DNA from: Hordeum vulgare subsp. vulgare
Taxonomy: Eukaryota > Streptophyta > Magnoliopsida > Poales > Poaceae
Assembly: GCF_904849725.1 (NCBI RefSeq)
Contig: NC_058524.1
Location: 553,539,763 to 553,603,762 of the forward strand
Direction of reading: 5' to 3'
Length of the DNA stretch: 64,000 nucleotides
Shown here: positions 11,562-22,776 of the stretch, in pieces
Layout: every line of letters begins with the position of its first letter
Numbering within the stretch: the first letter of the stretch is position 1
The notes under the pieces: generated by a model
Database searches by the model: none
Told to the model about the DNA's origin: nothing
Seen by the model: the letters and a program-made list of their open reading frames with translations, nothing else
Program-made: the position numbers and the translations under genes

Positions 11562-12584
11562 ATGTTGAGGAGAAACTATCATGGTTGTTCCTCAAGCAAG
11601 AGAGGTCCCCGTCTTGCGATTCGGGAGCCCGATCCTTACCAACCAAGGGACGCGCATGTACAACCATGTGAATGGCCTTCAGATGAATTTATGATTGAGG
11701 CAGGCTTCAAAGATGAGTTTGATGCACTTGTTCGCAACACCGGACTCAAAGAATTCATATCTGATAAATGCGAACAGTATGTTGCTCTCACTGCCTCTTT
11801 TGTTCGTAGATTCAAATTTTCAGTTGGTCGTGACACATCGGTACTGTTTGATCTCTATGACAAATCGTATACCATGGATTTAGAGGATTTCAATAGAATT
11901 TGCGAGATACCTATTTGGGGTAGTCTCATGATCCTCCTAAATCTTCAGTTAGAGATTTTTTTCTCTGGTACAACTATTCGAGAAACTAGAGATATTACGC
12001 ATGCTACCATAGGGAGCATTCATTTTCCTTCCTTGCATAACTTTGCCCTCTTCATAGGCAGATGCATTAACGGCAAGATTGAGCATTGTCACCTCTGCGC
12101 ATCCGACCTTAGTATCCTTAAGAGCGTAGTAACGGGTGATAAAAGTTTCAACATGGGAGCTATTATAGCTAGGAGGATGAATAAGAATGCTAATGAAGGG
12201 GATTTCTTTGGTGGGATCTATGCCACTCGCATAGCAAATTTTCTTGGAGTACCCATCCGCGAAGGAGACCCCCCGCTCCATACAGCTTTCCTTGACCGCG
12301 TCGCTTTGACACGCTACCAGTTCCTTGAGAGGGATGACGAATCCCTCCTATACCGTTTGATATTTAACCGGCAGCGTGTTTTCCATATTACCCTTCCTTC
12401 TCCTGCCTTATTTGACTTTCAGGTAAAACGGAGATATTACATAACCAGAGGAGAGGCAGAGGAGTATGAGAGGGAGTCAAAGGTTGCTCGTCTCCGTGAG
12501 GCAGCTATTCAGGCAGTGGCTGCAGCGCTCCCGTATAACCCCCATTATGATTTTGGGTTTCGCCAGGACCATCCTTGGGAGTAG
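11562..12584 (+). CDS. Second ORF of gypsy A, retrotransposon accessory protein (340 aa)
   Basis: The frame is intact at 340 codons, starting MLRRNYHGCSSSKRGPRL. It is homologous along most of its length to the ORF at 18433-19464 in element B. Shared blocks include the FxxxGL start region, the tyrosine/phenylalanine-rich F..R(F).F.VGRD stretch, CASDLSIL against SASDIAIL, FNMGAIIARR against YNIGASIARR, and FFGGIYA against HFGGIYA. It has no zinc knuckle, protease or RT motif. It resembles the ORF1-type or putative plant transposon proteins found in plant gypsy elements, whose function is unknown. It lies between an LTR-like leader and a second polypurine-like tract. The C-terminus is charged (EAEEYERESKVARLREA), perhaps a short coiled coil. 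Confidence 0.7.
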   Translation: MLRRNYHGCSSSKRGPRLAIREPDPYQPRDAHVQPCEWPSDEFMIEAGFKDEFDALVRNTGLKEFISDKCEQYVALTASFVRRFKFSVGRDTSVLFDLYDKSYTMDLEDFNRICEIPIWGSLMILLNLQLEIFFSGTTIRETRDITHATIGSIHFPSLHNFALFIGRCINGKIEHCHLCASDLSILKSVVTGDKSFNMGAIIARRMNKNANEGDFFGGIYATRIANFLGVPIREGDPPLHTAFLDRVALTRYQFLERDDESLLYRLIFNRQRVFHITLPSPALFDFQVKRRYYITRGEAEEYERESKVARLREAAIQAVAAALPYNPHYDFGFRQDHPWE

Positions 12585-12604
12585 ACCAACTTAGGCCAAA
12601 AGCC

Positions 12605-12619
12605 TAAGCTTGGGCAAGT
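12605..12619 (+). other. Internal polypurine-tract-like repeat in A
   Basis: TAAGCTTGGGCAAGT, preceded by acttaggccaaaagcc, resembles the true tract at 14519-14534 (TTAAGCTTGGGGTAGT). It lies 21 nt after the stop of the second ORF. The equivalent site in element B is at 19573-19587. Confidence 0.6.
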
Positions 12620-14518
12620 ACGTGTTCTCACCGACTTTACATTCTTGCTTATGCTTTCACTTTGTTAGCCGGTGTTCACACTTTGCCACTTTATCATCCA
12701 TGCTAGTTTATTTTATTTTTCTTGTTTTCTTTTCGTGTGTCTGTCTAGTTTGAGAAAACCCAAAAAGATTTTCTTTTCTTCTTTTGCTTGTTGGGAGTTT
12801 TCCCGTGTAAATAGTTTTCTTTTTCTTTGGGTCAAGGTAGAAGACTATGGTTACAATGTTTAGTGGATCTCGCATGCATACATGTTTAGCTGTCAAAGAG
12901 CCATATTACTTTGTCTTCTCCTTTGTGTTTGCCTGCAGATTCCAGCTTTAGTCCAATGCATGAGCACTCTTATTTTTGTTCACATCATTCGGTCGTGCAA
13001 GTGAAAGGCAATAATGACGATATATGATGAAGTGACTGAGCTTGGAAAAGCTGGTATGAACTCGATCTATTTTTTTTGTAAATATGACTAGATCATCATG
13101 CCTGATTCAGCTTTGTTGTGAGAGAAACATGTTTGCAATGACAACTTAGAGATCATAGTTGCTTATGCCATGCTTACATTGCTAGGAGCTTATAATGGTT
13201 TTTCGTGGATGCCCACATGAATTTTGAGATGACTGTGATATAGTATGATAGGATGGTATCCTCCTTTGAATGTTTCAAATGGCTTGACTTGGCGCATGTT
13301 CACGCATGTAGTTGAAACAAAATCAACATAGCCTCTATGATGTTCATGTTCATGGTGGTTTATGTCCTACTCATGCTTGCACTCAATGTTAGTTAATCTC
13401 AATGCATTTTGATGACTGTTGTCGCTCTCTAGTTGGTCGCTTCCCAGTCTTTTGCTAGCCTTCACTTGTACTAAGCGGGAATACTGCTTGTGCATCCACT
13501 TACATAAACCCAAAGTTGTGCCATATGATTCCACCATACCTACCTATGTGCGGTATCTACGTGCCGTTCCAAGTAAATTTGCATGTGCCACTCTCTAAAT
13601 CTTCAAGAAATAATCTGTTTTGCATGCCCAAACCGCTCATGTGGTGACAGGGGGCTATTGGTATCTTCCATGCTAGGCGCGTTATCCGCGATATGTGTTT
13701 ATTCACTATCATTCACGAGAAAGGGGTCGGTAATTGGAATTCCCAGTTCCATGCTCAAATTTAAAAGATAATTGCAAACAAAACTCCCCCAGGATTGATG
13801 TTGGTATGGACGGTACCCGAGGATTCGACTAGCCGTGGACTGTGATTGATTGGTGGTGGGGGAGTCAAAACTTTACTTTTCTGTTTGGGAACCGCCTATA
13901 GCATGTGTAGCATGGAAGATGTTGAGAACTCTTAGTCATTGCGTTGATAATGAAAGCATGCCACCCAAAATTATTATCTCTGTTTTCAAAGCTTGAGCTC
14001 TGGCACCTCTGCAAATCAATGATTCCCTTTGTGAATGGCCTGTCTGTTTATGTTCCTGTTGAGTCATCCTCCTCTTATAAAAGCACCAATTAGAGAGCAC
14101 CTCTGTCATTTTTTTGCTTTGCTTTTAACTGTGTTGAGTATGACTCTGACTGGATCTTCATTGTCATGAATTACAATGCTTAGTCAGCCCTTGGTCTTTG
14201 AAGGTGCTCTGCATTTATGTTTTGCGGTCTCAGAAAGAGCTAGCGAGATACCATATGTTCGTACTGCTTCATGTTGTTTTGATTGAAGGGTTGACATTTG
14301 AGGCTTATTATTATTGGCTCGCTAGCTGATTATGCCATTGATATGAGTTTACCGTGAGACCTAGATGTCATTTGCTTATGTGGTTAGCTTGTGATCTTGC
14401 TGAAATTCTGGTTGTGAGTTAGACATAGTTGCAACAACAAGATCAAACAGAGTTCGTCAAAGTTTTTCTTTTGTCTCTTTCAGTTTGTCAACTGAATTGC
14501 TTGAGGACAAGCAAGGCT
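12620..14518 (+). other. Noncoding 3' internal region of A
   Basis: About 1.9 kb has no supported gene. Parts are recognisably shared with 19588-21373 in element B, for example tctagttggtcgcttccc, then gtcttttgctagcc, then tactaagc and tgcttgtgcatcca (13429-13498 and 20272-20340), and the end ttgcttgaggacaagcaa (14498 and 21351). Conservation between two different elements suggests an RNA-level role such as packaging, but this is inference. Confidence 0.6.
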
Positions 14519-14534
14519 TTAAGCTTGGGGTAGT
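14519..14534 (+). other. Polypurine tract of A
   Basis: TTAAGCTTGGGGTAGT directly precedes the LTR start TGATACGTCTCC. Confidence 0.8.
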
Positions 14535-16124
14535 TGATACGTCTCCGTCGTATCTACTTTTCCGAACTCTTTTGCCCTTGTTTTGGACTCTAACTTGCAT
14601 GATTTGAATGGAACTAACCTAGACTAACGATGTTTTCAGCACAATTGCCATGGTGTTGTTTTTGTGCAGAAATAAAAGTTCTGGGAATGACATGAAAATT
14701 TACGGAGAATTTTTCTGGAATTAATGAAAAATACCAGCGCAAAGATCTACTAGAGGGGGTGAGCCAGTGGGCCACAAGCCCAGGGGCCGCGTCCACCCCC
14801 CCCCCCCCCCCCCCCGGTCGCGCCGTGAGGGCTTGTGGGGCCCATGAGGCTTCGCCGCCTCCAAACTCAGCTCTATATATTCCGTTTCGCCCGGAAAAAA
14901 ATCAAAGAGAAGGTTTCATCGCGTTTTACGATACGCAGGCGCCGCCACCTCCTGTTCTTCATCTGGAGGACAGATCTGGAGTCCGTTGTGGGCTCCGGAT
15001 AGGGGAAATCGTCGCCATCGTCATCATCAACCTTCCTCCATCGCTAATTCCATGATGCTCTTCACTGTTCGTGAGTAATCTCATCGTAGGCTTGCTGGAC
15101 GGTGATGAGTTGGATGAGATCTATCATGTAATCGTGTTAGTTTTGACGGGGATTGATCCCTAGTATCCACTATGTTCTAGATTGATGTTGCTACTACTTT
15201 GCCATGCTTAATGCTTGTCACTAGGGCCCGAGTGCCATGATTTAAGATCTGAACCTATTATGTTGTCGCCAATATATGCGTGTTTTAGATCCTATCTTGC
15301 AAGTTGTAGTCACCTACTATGTGTTATAACCCGGCAACCCCGGAGTGACAATAGCCGGAACCACTCCCGGAGATGACCATAGTATGAGGAGTTCATGTAT
15401 TCACCACGTGTTAATGCGTTGGTCCGGTTCTTTATTAAAAGGAGAACCTTAATATCATGTAGTTTCCATTAGGACCCCGCTGCCACGGGAGGGATGGACA
15501 ATAGATGTCATGCAAGTTCTTTTCCCTAAGCACGTATGACTACATACAGAATACATGCCTACATTAGATTGACGAACGGGAGCTAGTTACTTATCTCTCA
15601 GTGTTATAGCTGTTACATGATGAATCACATCCGTCATACTCATCTATCACGGATCCACTGCCTATGAGTCTTTTACTACTGGTCCTTACTATGTTACTTT
15701 CTCTAGGCTTGTCCCTTGCTACAAAAGGGATTGGGCCACTTTGCTACTACTGTAGCTACTGCTGTTACTCTGCTGCTACTGTTGTTCCTTGCTACCTTGC
15801 TGTTACTTGTTGCAAGAATTTTTCGACACCGTTGCTGGGGAAGAATAGTTCCCCATCCACGTGCAACTTACTGTCGCCATTGATACAATAGTTAGGAATA
15901 GTCTACCATCAACATATGTGTTTCTAACACCGTTGCTATCATACCACTTTGCTACTGATACTTTGCTTGCAGACATTAATCTTTCAGGTGTGGTTGAATC
16001 TGACAAACTCAGCTGCTAATACTTGAGAATATTATTTCGCTTCCGCTTGTGGCGAATCAACAAATTTGGGTTGGATACTCTACCCTCGAAAACTGTTGCG
16101 ATCCCCTACACTTGTGGGTTATCA
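14535..16124 (+). repeat. 3' LTR of gypsy A
   Basis: The LTR is 1590 bp, from TGATACGTCTCCGTCGTATC to CACTTGTGGGTTATCA, TG...CA with TGAT/ATCA ends. A TATA-like CTATATATTCC lies near 14870. A run of 20 C lies at 14796-14815. A splice-donor-like gtgagtaatc follows the leader near 15071. The 5' LTR is outside the window. A reading frame entering element B from the last part of this LTR (16049 onward) is a junction artefact. Confidence 0.9.
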
Positions 16125-17621
16125 AGAATCTACCTCCTATTGAGAAATTATGTGAGCCTACCACTCACCCACCTATGGTAGAGGTACACTCTCTTTTAGA
16201 ATTCAATGCAAGTGACATCCCTCATGGTAAGCCCCCTGATCAATGTTTATATGAGCTTGATAATTTCATTGTCAAGCAAAGTTACTTTAATGAGAGGATT
16301 CAAAGCCAATTGCATGATAATTCCCTTGCTATCAAAAATTTGCTTGATGTTTTAAGTAGAACTGTTAATGATGTTAAAGGTCTTGTTAAGCATTTTCATA
16401 TGGTTCAAACTCATCTTGAACAAATTTCTAATGTGCAAAAAGATTTGCTTGCTAACAATGCCAAACAAGTTGATACACAGGCGTATGGTATAAAGACTTG
16501 AGGTGTTACACACACCCAGGACCCCCTCTATCCGGAGGGGCATCCAAACAGGATGGAGCAAGATTCTCAATTGCAGGAAGAAGACGTTGTTAGCTCTCCG
16601 GAGAAGAAGAAGAAGAAGAAACACAAGGAAGCTGACAACTGCAATGATCCCATAATTGATGAAGAACCTATTGTTGATCCTAATAGTATATCTACTTATG
16701 ATGCCGAGACTGAAGATGGTGCTGAACCTGATAAAGATAATGAGAAGAATGATCCTCCTGAAGTACAAGAAGAAGAAGCACCCGACAAGCGCAAGAGATA
16801 TACTTGAGAAGACTTTGTTGCAAGAAGACATGGGATGGAAAGAGAACCATGGGTACGGAAATCAATGCCCTTCCCGGGTAAGTCTTTCAAAACCAAAGAA
16901 GAAGAGCATTACAATAAATTTTGTGAATGGATGAAACCTCTTTTTCTTAAAATTCCTTTGACTGATGATATTAAGTTGCCTTCGTACTCAAGGTATATGA
17001 AAGATATTGTTACTAATAAAAGAAAAGTTCCTAATGAGGCAATATCTACTATGCTTGCTAATTACTCTTTCAGTGGTAAGATTCCTGAAAAGCTTGGTGA
17101 TCCAGGTATACCCACCATTCCTTCCTCCATAAAAAATAATTATGTCAGAATTGCTTTATGTGATCTTGGTGCAGGAGTGAGGGTTATGCCTTTCTCTCTT
17201 TACAAAAGGCTTTGTCTAGATAAACTAATCCCTACAGATATATCTCTTCAAATGGCTGATAAGTCAACAACCGTTCCTGTTGGTATTTGTGAGGATGTTC
17301 CTGTTGAAGTTGCTAATTGCTTGATCCTTACTGACTTTGTTGTGCTTGACATGCCCGAGCATGTCTATTATTCTGTGTAGACCTTTTCTTAACACCGCAG
17401 GTGCTATTATTGATTGCAATAAAGGAAAGGTGACTTTCAATATTAATGAGAAGGAGCACACGATATATTTTTCGAAGAAGATTGATAAAAGGCATGGCCT
17501 TAATTCTATTGAGAATATTGAGACCGTGAAGGTTGGAGAGTGGGTTTTCCCTCTACATGTGCACCACAAATACAAAACCATTATGGTGGGGACAATATCC
17601 ATTAAAATAATGGTACCATGA
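16125..17621 (+). pseudogene. Gypsy gag-protease of B, 5'-truncated and broken
   Basis: One reading frame runs through gag (EKLCEPTTHPPMVEVHSLLE onward), a lysine/glutamate-rich linker (about 16590-16800) and the protease. It is interrupted by TGA at 16499-16501 and TGA at 16805-16807. Both are in frame, and both could come from CGA by CpG decay. The linker is followed by WVRKSMPFPGK and the C-terminal gag domain (KLPSYSRYMKDIV near 16975-17010), which in related elements precedes protease. The protease active site CDLGAG (about 17160-17177) keeps its aspartate. A small frameshift near 17360 moves ILCRPFLNTAGAIIDCNKG into another frame, which ends at 17619-17621. The usual glycine before RPF is a cysteine here. 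There is no zinc knuckle. Confidence 0.83.
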
Positions 17622-18432
17622 TTGCTTTATAAGAAGTGAAACCTTTTGCTCGATATATCACCTGTTTGGTAGTAAGACTTGATCAACCTTGCTAACAAAC
17701 ATGTTGTATATTAGTAAAAAGAGAAGCTTGTCATGTTCTCATTTCCTTTATCTTTCATCGTCCTTGTTGTAACAAAGTTTTATGTTTTTGAAGCTTCATA
17801 TGTTTAACCAGTGCTTCGAGCTTTCCGGAAGTTTTGCAGCTTTCGGTACTTCGAAAATTTTCAAAGGTGAAGTTGTCAGAAAAATTCAAAAAAAATATAA
17901 TAAAACTTTCCATCAAAAAAGAGACACAGAGGCACCTGGGGCTGACCAGGGGGGCCACCCCTGGTCCAGGCGACCAGGTGGAGAGGCTTGGCCCCTGGCC
18001 GCGCCCACAGGGCGCCTCAGCCCACCTGGCCCCCTTTACAGGTATTTCTTCTTCCCTTCTCTCTCTCACTCCAAAAATCCCGATTTTTCTCATGGAGCTC
18101 TAGTTCTTGCTGTTCTTGGTGGCAAATTTCGATCTCTCTCTACATCCCATCATTTGCATTGAGAATTTGAGCATTTGCTCCTTGGTATGCGACTCCTCCA
18201 CCCTTCCAATTAGAATTTTGATTGGTAGTCTTATATGTGAGTAGTTAGGAGTTCTTGGTGCTGTTCATATGAGCTTGCATGCATGTTTAGAAATTTATTT
18301 ATGAAGTTTTGACGCAAGTTTATTCCTTGGGGAAGTGAGTAGAATAGTTTGCTCCAACTCATTTTTCTTAAACCTTCAAAAAAATTATGTACCAAAAAAT
18401 TCAGAAATGAGTTTGTTTGGAAAAGCAAAAGG
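17622..18432 (+). promoter_or_regulatory. LTR-like leader before the second ORF of B
   Basis: There is no coding signal. At 17937-18030 a GC-rich block (ggggctgacc, then caggcgacc, then gaggcttggcccctggccgcgcc) resembles the element's own LTR at 21608-21680 (gggccagagg, then caggcgacc, then gaggcctgccccctggccgcgc). As in A, the leader ends in a splice-donor-like site near 18185 (ctccttG|gtatgcgactcctcc), which almost matches A's site near 11330. The ORF starts about 250 bp later. I infer a separate leader with a possible intron; no clear TATA box is seen. Confidence 0.5.
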
Positions 18433-19464
18433 ATGGCTTGGAAAGAAGAACCCGAGCCTACCGATAGACTAACTAGAGCTGCAACTTCACCTTCTACTGT
18501 GAGGACAAGTTACAATGATGATATCGTGCCACCGAAGTTGCTCCACGAGACAGACACGGTACGTGCCATGACATACCCATGTTCAGAATTCCTTGCGGCA
18601 GCAAGTATTAAGGATAAGTTTGATAACCTATGTGTAGCTGCAGGTTTGACACGTCTCGTAACACGACGTGTGCCACAATACCCAAAACTCACCTATTATT
18701 TTGTCAACTGGTTTAGACATAATGATAAAACTTCCATGATTGAATTCAGATTATATGAGGATGTCTTTACCATGTCTTTGGCTGAATTTTGTGACGTTAT
18801 AGTTGTGCGGAATGTCGGGAAGACGACCAGAATAAAAGTTCAGCCCTACGAGCTGAAATCCCTATTTGCCTACCTTTGCAGCAAGGATCCGCAAGACATT
18901 CACCGGGGGAAGATTTCTAGCATCTTGTTTCCCCACATCAGGTATTTCGCATACTATATTGCTCGAGGGGTGTTAGCTCGTGACAACACGAGCAACATGT
19001 CGGCTTCAGATATTGCTATCTTGGCAGCCGCTCTCTCAGGAGATAACACGTATAATATTGGTGCTTCGATTGCTCGTCGCCTTGTCGCTAACAGCGGCAA
19101 ATGGCCTCACTTTGGTGGCATTTATGCCATGCTTATCCGCGAGCATCTCGAGCACACAGCACGCGCGGATGATGCGCCTTTTCCATTCATAAGCTTTGAT
19201 CTTACCGCTATGAAGAGGCATGAGTTTGTTACAAGGACTTCTGAGTTTGGTAACCTTGTGTATATTATGAGGTTTGGCGAGTTTACTAGTCGCGAGATCT
19301 GTTTACCTGCACCACTTTTGTTTGATTATACTAGAAGGAACGGATGGTTCTTCACCGCAATTGAGTAGGACGAGTTCGTGATCCAGCAGCAGTTCCACAA
19401 CCCCATGGAGGGGGTTGTTCCCGAGGAAGAGGATCCTTCTTCTTGGGAGGACTGCAGGACATGA
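18433..19464 (+). pseudogene. Second ORF of gypsy B, accessory protein with premature stop
   Basis: I chose the start at 18433 (MAWKEEPEPTDRL) because it is a better start than the in-frame ATG at 18349, which reads through low-complexity leader. The frame holds 311 codons to TAG at 19366-19368. It then stays open in the same frame for about 31 more codons, an acidic tail (EEEDPSSWED) ending in TGA at 19462-19464. TAG is probably a nonsense change. It is homologous to 11562-12584 in A: shared SASDIAIL, YNIGASIARR and HFGGIYA blocks. It resembles ORF1-type proteins of plant gypsy elements, with unknown function. It is followed after about 110 nt by a polypurine-tract copy. Confidence 0.7.
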
Positions 19465-19572
19465 GTCTATGTTCCCGAAGCCCCGTACGATTCTTGGAGC
19501 TACCAGTACCACCCAGAGCTGGAGGGAGCTCCTGGAGCCCGCAGTAGCAAAGCCCAACTTAGGCCAAAAGTC

Positions 19573-19587
19573 TAAGCTTGGGGGAGT
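19573..19587 (+). other. Internal polypurine tract copy in B
   Basis: TAAGCTTGGGGGAGT is identical in all 15 positions to the functional tract at 21374-21388. It lies 1.8 kb upstream of the LTR and just after the second ORF. Confidence 0.75.
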
Positions 19588-21373
19588 ACGTACACTTCTC
19601 TCCTTTCACTGTATCATCCGTGGTTTCCTTTTTAAATCTTTTAGGAGTTTTTGCATGTTCTTCTTTGTTCTTTCTTTGCAAAAACAACAAAAAGATTACT
19701 CTTTTCTTTTGCTTTCGTTTAACCTTTGGAAAACCCAAAAAGATTTCCTTTCTCTCTTTAGTTTGCTTTGTTTGCAGAGTCCAGCTCACGTCTGTAGTTG
19801 CAATTGCACTTGATTATATCTTTCTATGTTTGATCGTGCAAGTGATGATGCAATAATGACGAAGATCGGCGGAAGGGATGCAACAAGGAAAGCCGGTATG
19901 AACTCTATTTGTTTATATTTTTGTACATATGTGTGTACTTATGATCTAGAGACCAGCTTGTAGCGACATAGTGCTATGTTTACAATGCTTTCCCAGTAGT
20001 TCATGTTTTGTTTGTGACTTGTCTCAAATAGCTGGAGTACATAATGTGTTATTGAAATGATTTGCATGCATTGCATTGTTCATGGTTTGGCATATTGAAG
20101 TAGTATTCCCTTCGGAGAGTTTTTGGATTGACTTGGCACATGCTTACACATGTTTACGACTAGAAGTTTATCAAGCCTTGATGAGCTTTCTATTTCAGAA
20201 TAGTTATATCACTTTCATGCCCGATTCAATGTTGCTTTGTCGCTCTGCATGATTATGACCGTTATTGCACTCTAGTTGGTCGCTTCCCCGTCTTTTGCTA
20301 GCCTTTGCCTGTACTAAGCAGACTGACTGCTTGTGCATCCAAAAACCTTGAAACCAGTTGCGCCATATGAGTCCATCATACCTTCCTATATATGGTATTT
20401 ACTAGCCATCCTAACAAAGACTTTCTTGTACCATCTCAAAACTATTCAAATGCACTTCTCTTTTTGTACCCGTACAAGCTCATGGAGCGTTAGGGGCAAT
20501 CAATATATTCCATGCAAAAAATATTTTACTCCTTGACAAAGTTTATTCTAGTCAAATTTATGAGGCAGAGGTTGGTTTGGAGAATGCCCAGTTCTAATTG
20601 GTTTATTAAAAAAATAAACTTACACTCTCCCTTGGCTTGTGATTGTATGGAGGGCACCCTTGAATGCGGCTAGCCATGGCTTGTTTAAAAATTGGTGGAG
20701 GGGAGTGTAAGCATAAAAAGCATGGGAACCGCCATTAATATGGTTGGTATGGAAGATATTGAGAACCTTTACCGTCTACCCTTGACTGGAAAGTTACACT
20801 CCTAAAAGCATTTTATCTCTGTTTTGAAAACCGCGAGCTCTGGTACTTGTTTAGTCTTTGCTTCCAGCCACGGGTTTTCAACCTTGCCATCAAAAGCCAT
20901 GGTTCGAGAGTCTTCACCTTCTTTCTTCAAAGCACCAACTATTGAGAGCATAATTGTCATTCTGAGTGTAATGTGCATTGTCCCAAAGTACCACATTGTC
21001 TTCTGCATGATTGTGATTTACTCATTCTGAAATATTTATTTCTAGTCTCCTTTAAGACTCCGAAGGAGCATTTGTGTTTATGTTTTGTTTCACTCATGGG
21101 GGCTAGCGAGATACCACTCTAGTATGTCCAAGTCATGTGCATTGTGATCTCGTCATGATTTTCAGTTGCATATTATTCATTCTTAGTTCTTTGAAACTCT
21201 TCACATGATCGAAGGATTGCTTTGTGCATTGTCTTTGTAGCATTGCTCCAATACTTGTTGGACTTGTTCATAGTACATGCTTATATAAATCTAATGAAGC
21301 AAAAGAGTTTGTCAAAGTTTTCTTTGTTGCTTTCAGTTCATTGAACTGAATTGCTTGAGGACAAGCAATATGC
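19588..21373 (+). other. Noncoding 3' internal region of B
   Basis: There is no supported gene in 1.8 kb. It shares several blocks, in the same order, with the matching region of A (12620-14518). Short ORFs here (for example near 20333 and 20824) have no homologue in A. Confidence 0.6.
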
Positions 21374-21388
21374 TAAGCTTGGGGGAGT
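21374..21388 (+). other. Polypurine tract of B
   Basis: TAAGCTTGGGGGAGT abuts the LTR start TGATACGTCTCAAACG. Confidence 0.85.
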
Positions 21389-22776
21389 TGATACGTCTCA
21401 AACGTATCGACTTTTCCAAACACGTTTGCTATTGTTTTGGCCTCACTCTTGCATGATTTGAACGAAACTAACACGGACTGACGTCGTTTTCAGCATAGCT
21501 GCCTGTATGGTTTTCTTGTGTGCAGGAAAATGGATATTAGGTTTCCCGGAAAGTTCCAATAAAAATAAAGAAAATACACGCAACAGGAAGAACCCTTGTC
21601 TAGAAGACGGGCCAGAGGGGGGTCACCAGGCCTCCAGGCGACCTGCTGGCGAGGCCTGCCCCCTGGCCGCGCAAGGAGGCCGCCTGGGTGGGGCCCACCC
21701 CCTATGGTGCCCTACCTTGGCTCCTATTTTTACCCGAGATGGAGAAACCCGAGAAGAGAAGTCGTTTTGCCAATTCTCGACCGGAGCCGCCGCCACCCTC
21801 GGTTCTTCTCTGGAAGTGCTAATTTGGAGGCTGCCTTGGCCTCCGGAGAGGGGAAATCATCGCCATCGTCATCACCATTGCCACTCCATCACCCTTTCAT
21901 GACTTCCCCTTTCATGTGTGAGTAATTCCCTGTTGTAGGCGAAGGGGATGGTAGGGATTGGATGAGTTAGATCATGTAATAGTTCATCAGATTGTTGGGG
22001 GCATGTTGCCTATCATCTACTATGGTGTTTATCATCTTTGCTACTACTTGTTGCTCTTCATGCTTGTCACTTTGGGCCCGAGTGCCATGATTTCAGATCT
22101 GAACCCATTATGTTTTCATGAATATATTTGTGTTCTTGATCCTATCTATGAGCTGTATGCACCAATTTTAGTCCGGAACCGGCGATCCCAATGGTGATAG
22201 CTTGGGACACCAAAGGGGATAGACTATAATTTGAGGATTCCATGTATCCATTGATTGTTAATGCTTTGCTCCGGTGCTCTTTGACAGGAGCACCTTAATC
22301 TCCATAAGTTCCTTTTGTCCCCGTTGGTAGCGGGATGGTAGGACAAAAGGTGTTGTGCAAGTTCTTATTGCAAGCACGCACGACTACCTTGGGATACATG
22401 CCTAATGTTTGATATTTGCCTAGATGATCATTACTTTTCTGTGTGCCTTGCCCCAAGTTAAACACATGATATCTCTCATCCATGACCAACCATCCATCTC
22501 CCTAGCCTACCTTAATCCTGGTGGTTACAAGTTGATTTTCTTTTGCTATTTTACTTTCGTTGCTTTTCCACCACTATTTTTGTTGCCACCATCACTTCCA
22601 TATCACCGTTGCTACTAATATTTCATTGCCAAGCAAGTATCTTTCAGGTGCGGTTGAATTGACAACTCAACTGTTAAAGCTTATAAATATTCTTTAGCTC
22701 CCCTTGTGTCGAATCAATAAATTGGGTTATCTTACCCGCGAAGACTGTTGCGATCCCCTACACTTGTGGGTTATCA
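21389..22776 (+). repeat. 3' LTR of gypsy B
   Basis: The LTR is 1388 bp, TGATACGTCTCAAACGTATC to CACTTGTGGGTTATCA. The last 30 bp (cgatcccctacacttgtggg with flanks) are nearly the same as the end of LTR A, while the start differs. A splice-donor-like gtgagtaatt follows the leader near 21918. Confidence 0.9.

Larger units (their letters stand above)
10229..16124 (+). mobile_element. Gypsy-type LTR retrotransposon A, right part only
   Basis: This is the right half of an element whose left half lies outside the window, split by Copia element C. It holds the end of a protease, an LTR-like leader, a second ORF (11562-12584), a conserved noncoding stretch, a polypurine tract and the 3' LTR (14535-16124). 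The termini (TGATACGTCTCCGTCG to GTGGGTTATCA) are those of Triticeae gypsy families such as Sabrina, WHAM or Wilma; the exact family is uncertain. No reverse transcriptase or integrase is seen between protease and LTR, so it looks non-autonomous. Right of the LTR, position 16125 enters the gag of element B, so A probably inserted there. Confidence 0.85.
16125..22776 (+). mobile_element. Gypsy-type LTR retrotransposon B, right part
   Basis: The element is present from the middle of gag to the end of the 3' LTR. Its 5' LTR and gag start lie left of the window, displaced by element A. The order is gag, protease, LTR-like leader, second ORF, polypurine-like repeat, noncoding stretch, polypurine tract, LTR. 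This matches element A in layout, with a different LTR (starting TGATACGTCTCAAACGTATC). No RT, RNase H or integrase is present, so it depends on enzymes from another element. At 22777 it abuts an unrelated LTR, into which it probably inserted (candidate target repeat ggtgt, left copy not visible). Confidence 0.85.

Noticed and set aside
16049..16124. Apparent gag start upstream of 16125
   Set aside because: This part is the end of LTR A read through into the gag of B; the true gag start lies outside the window.
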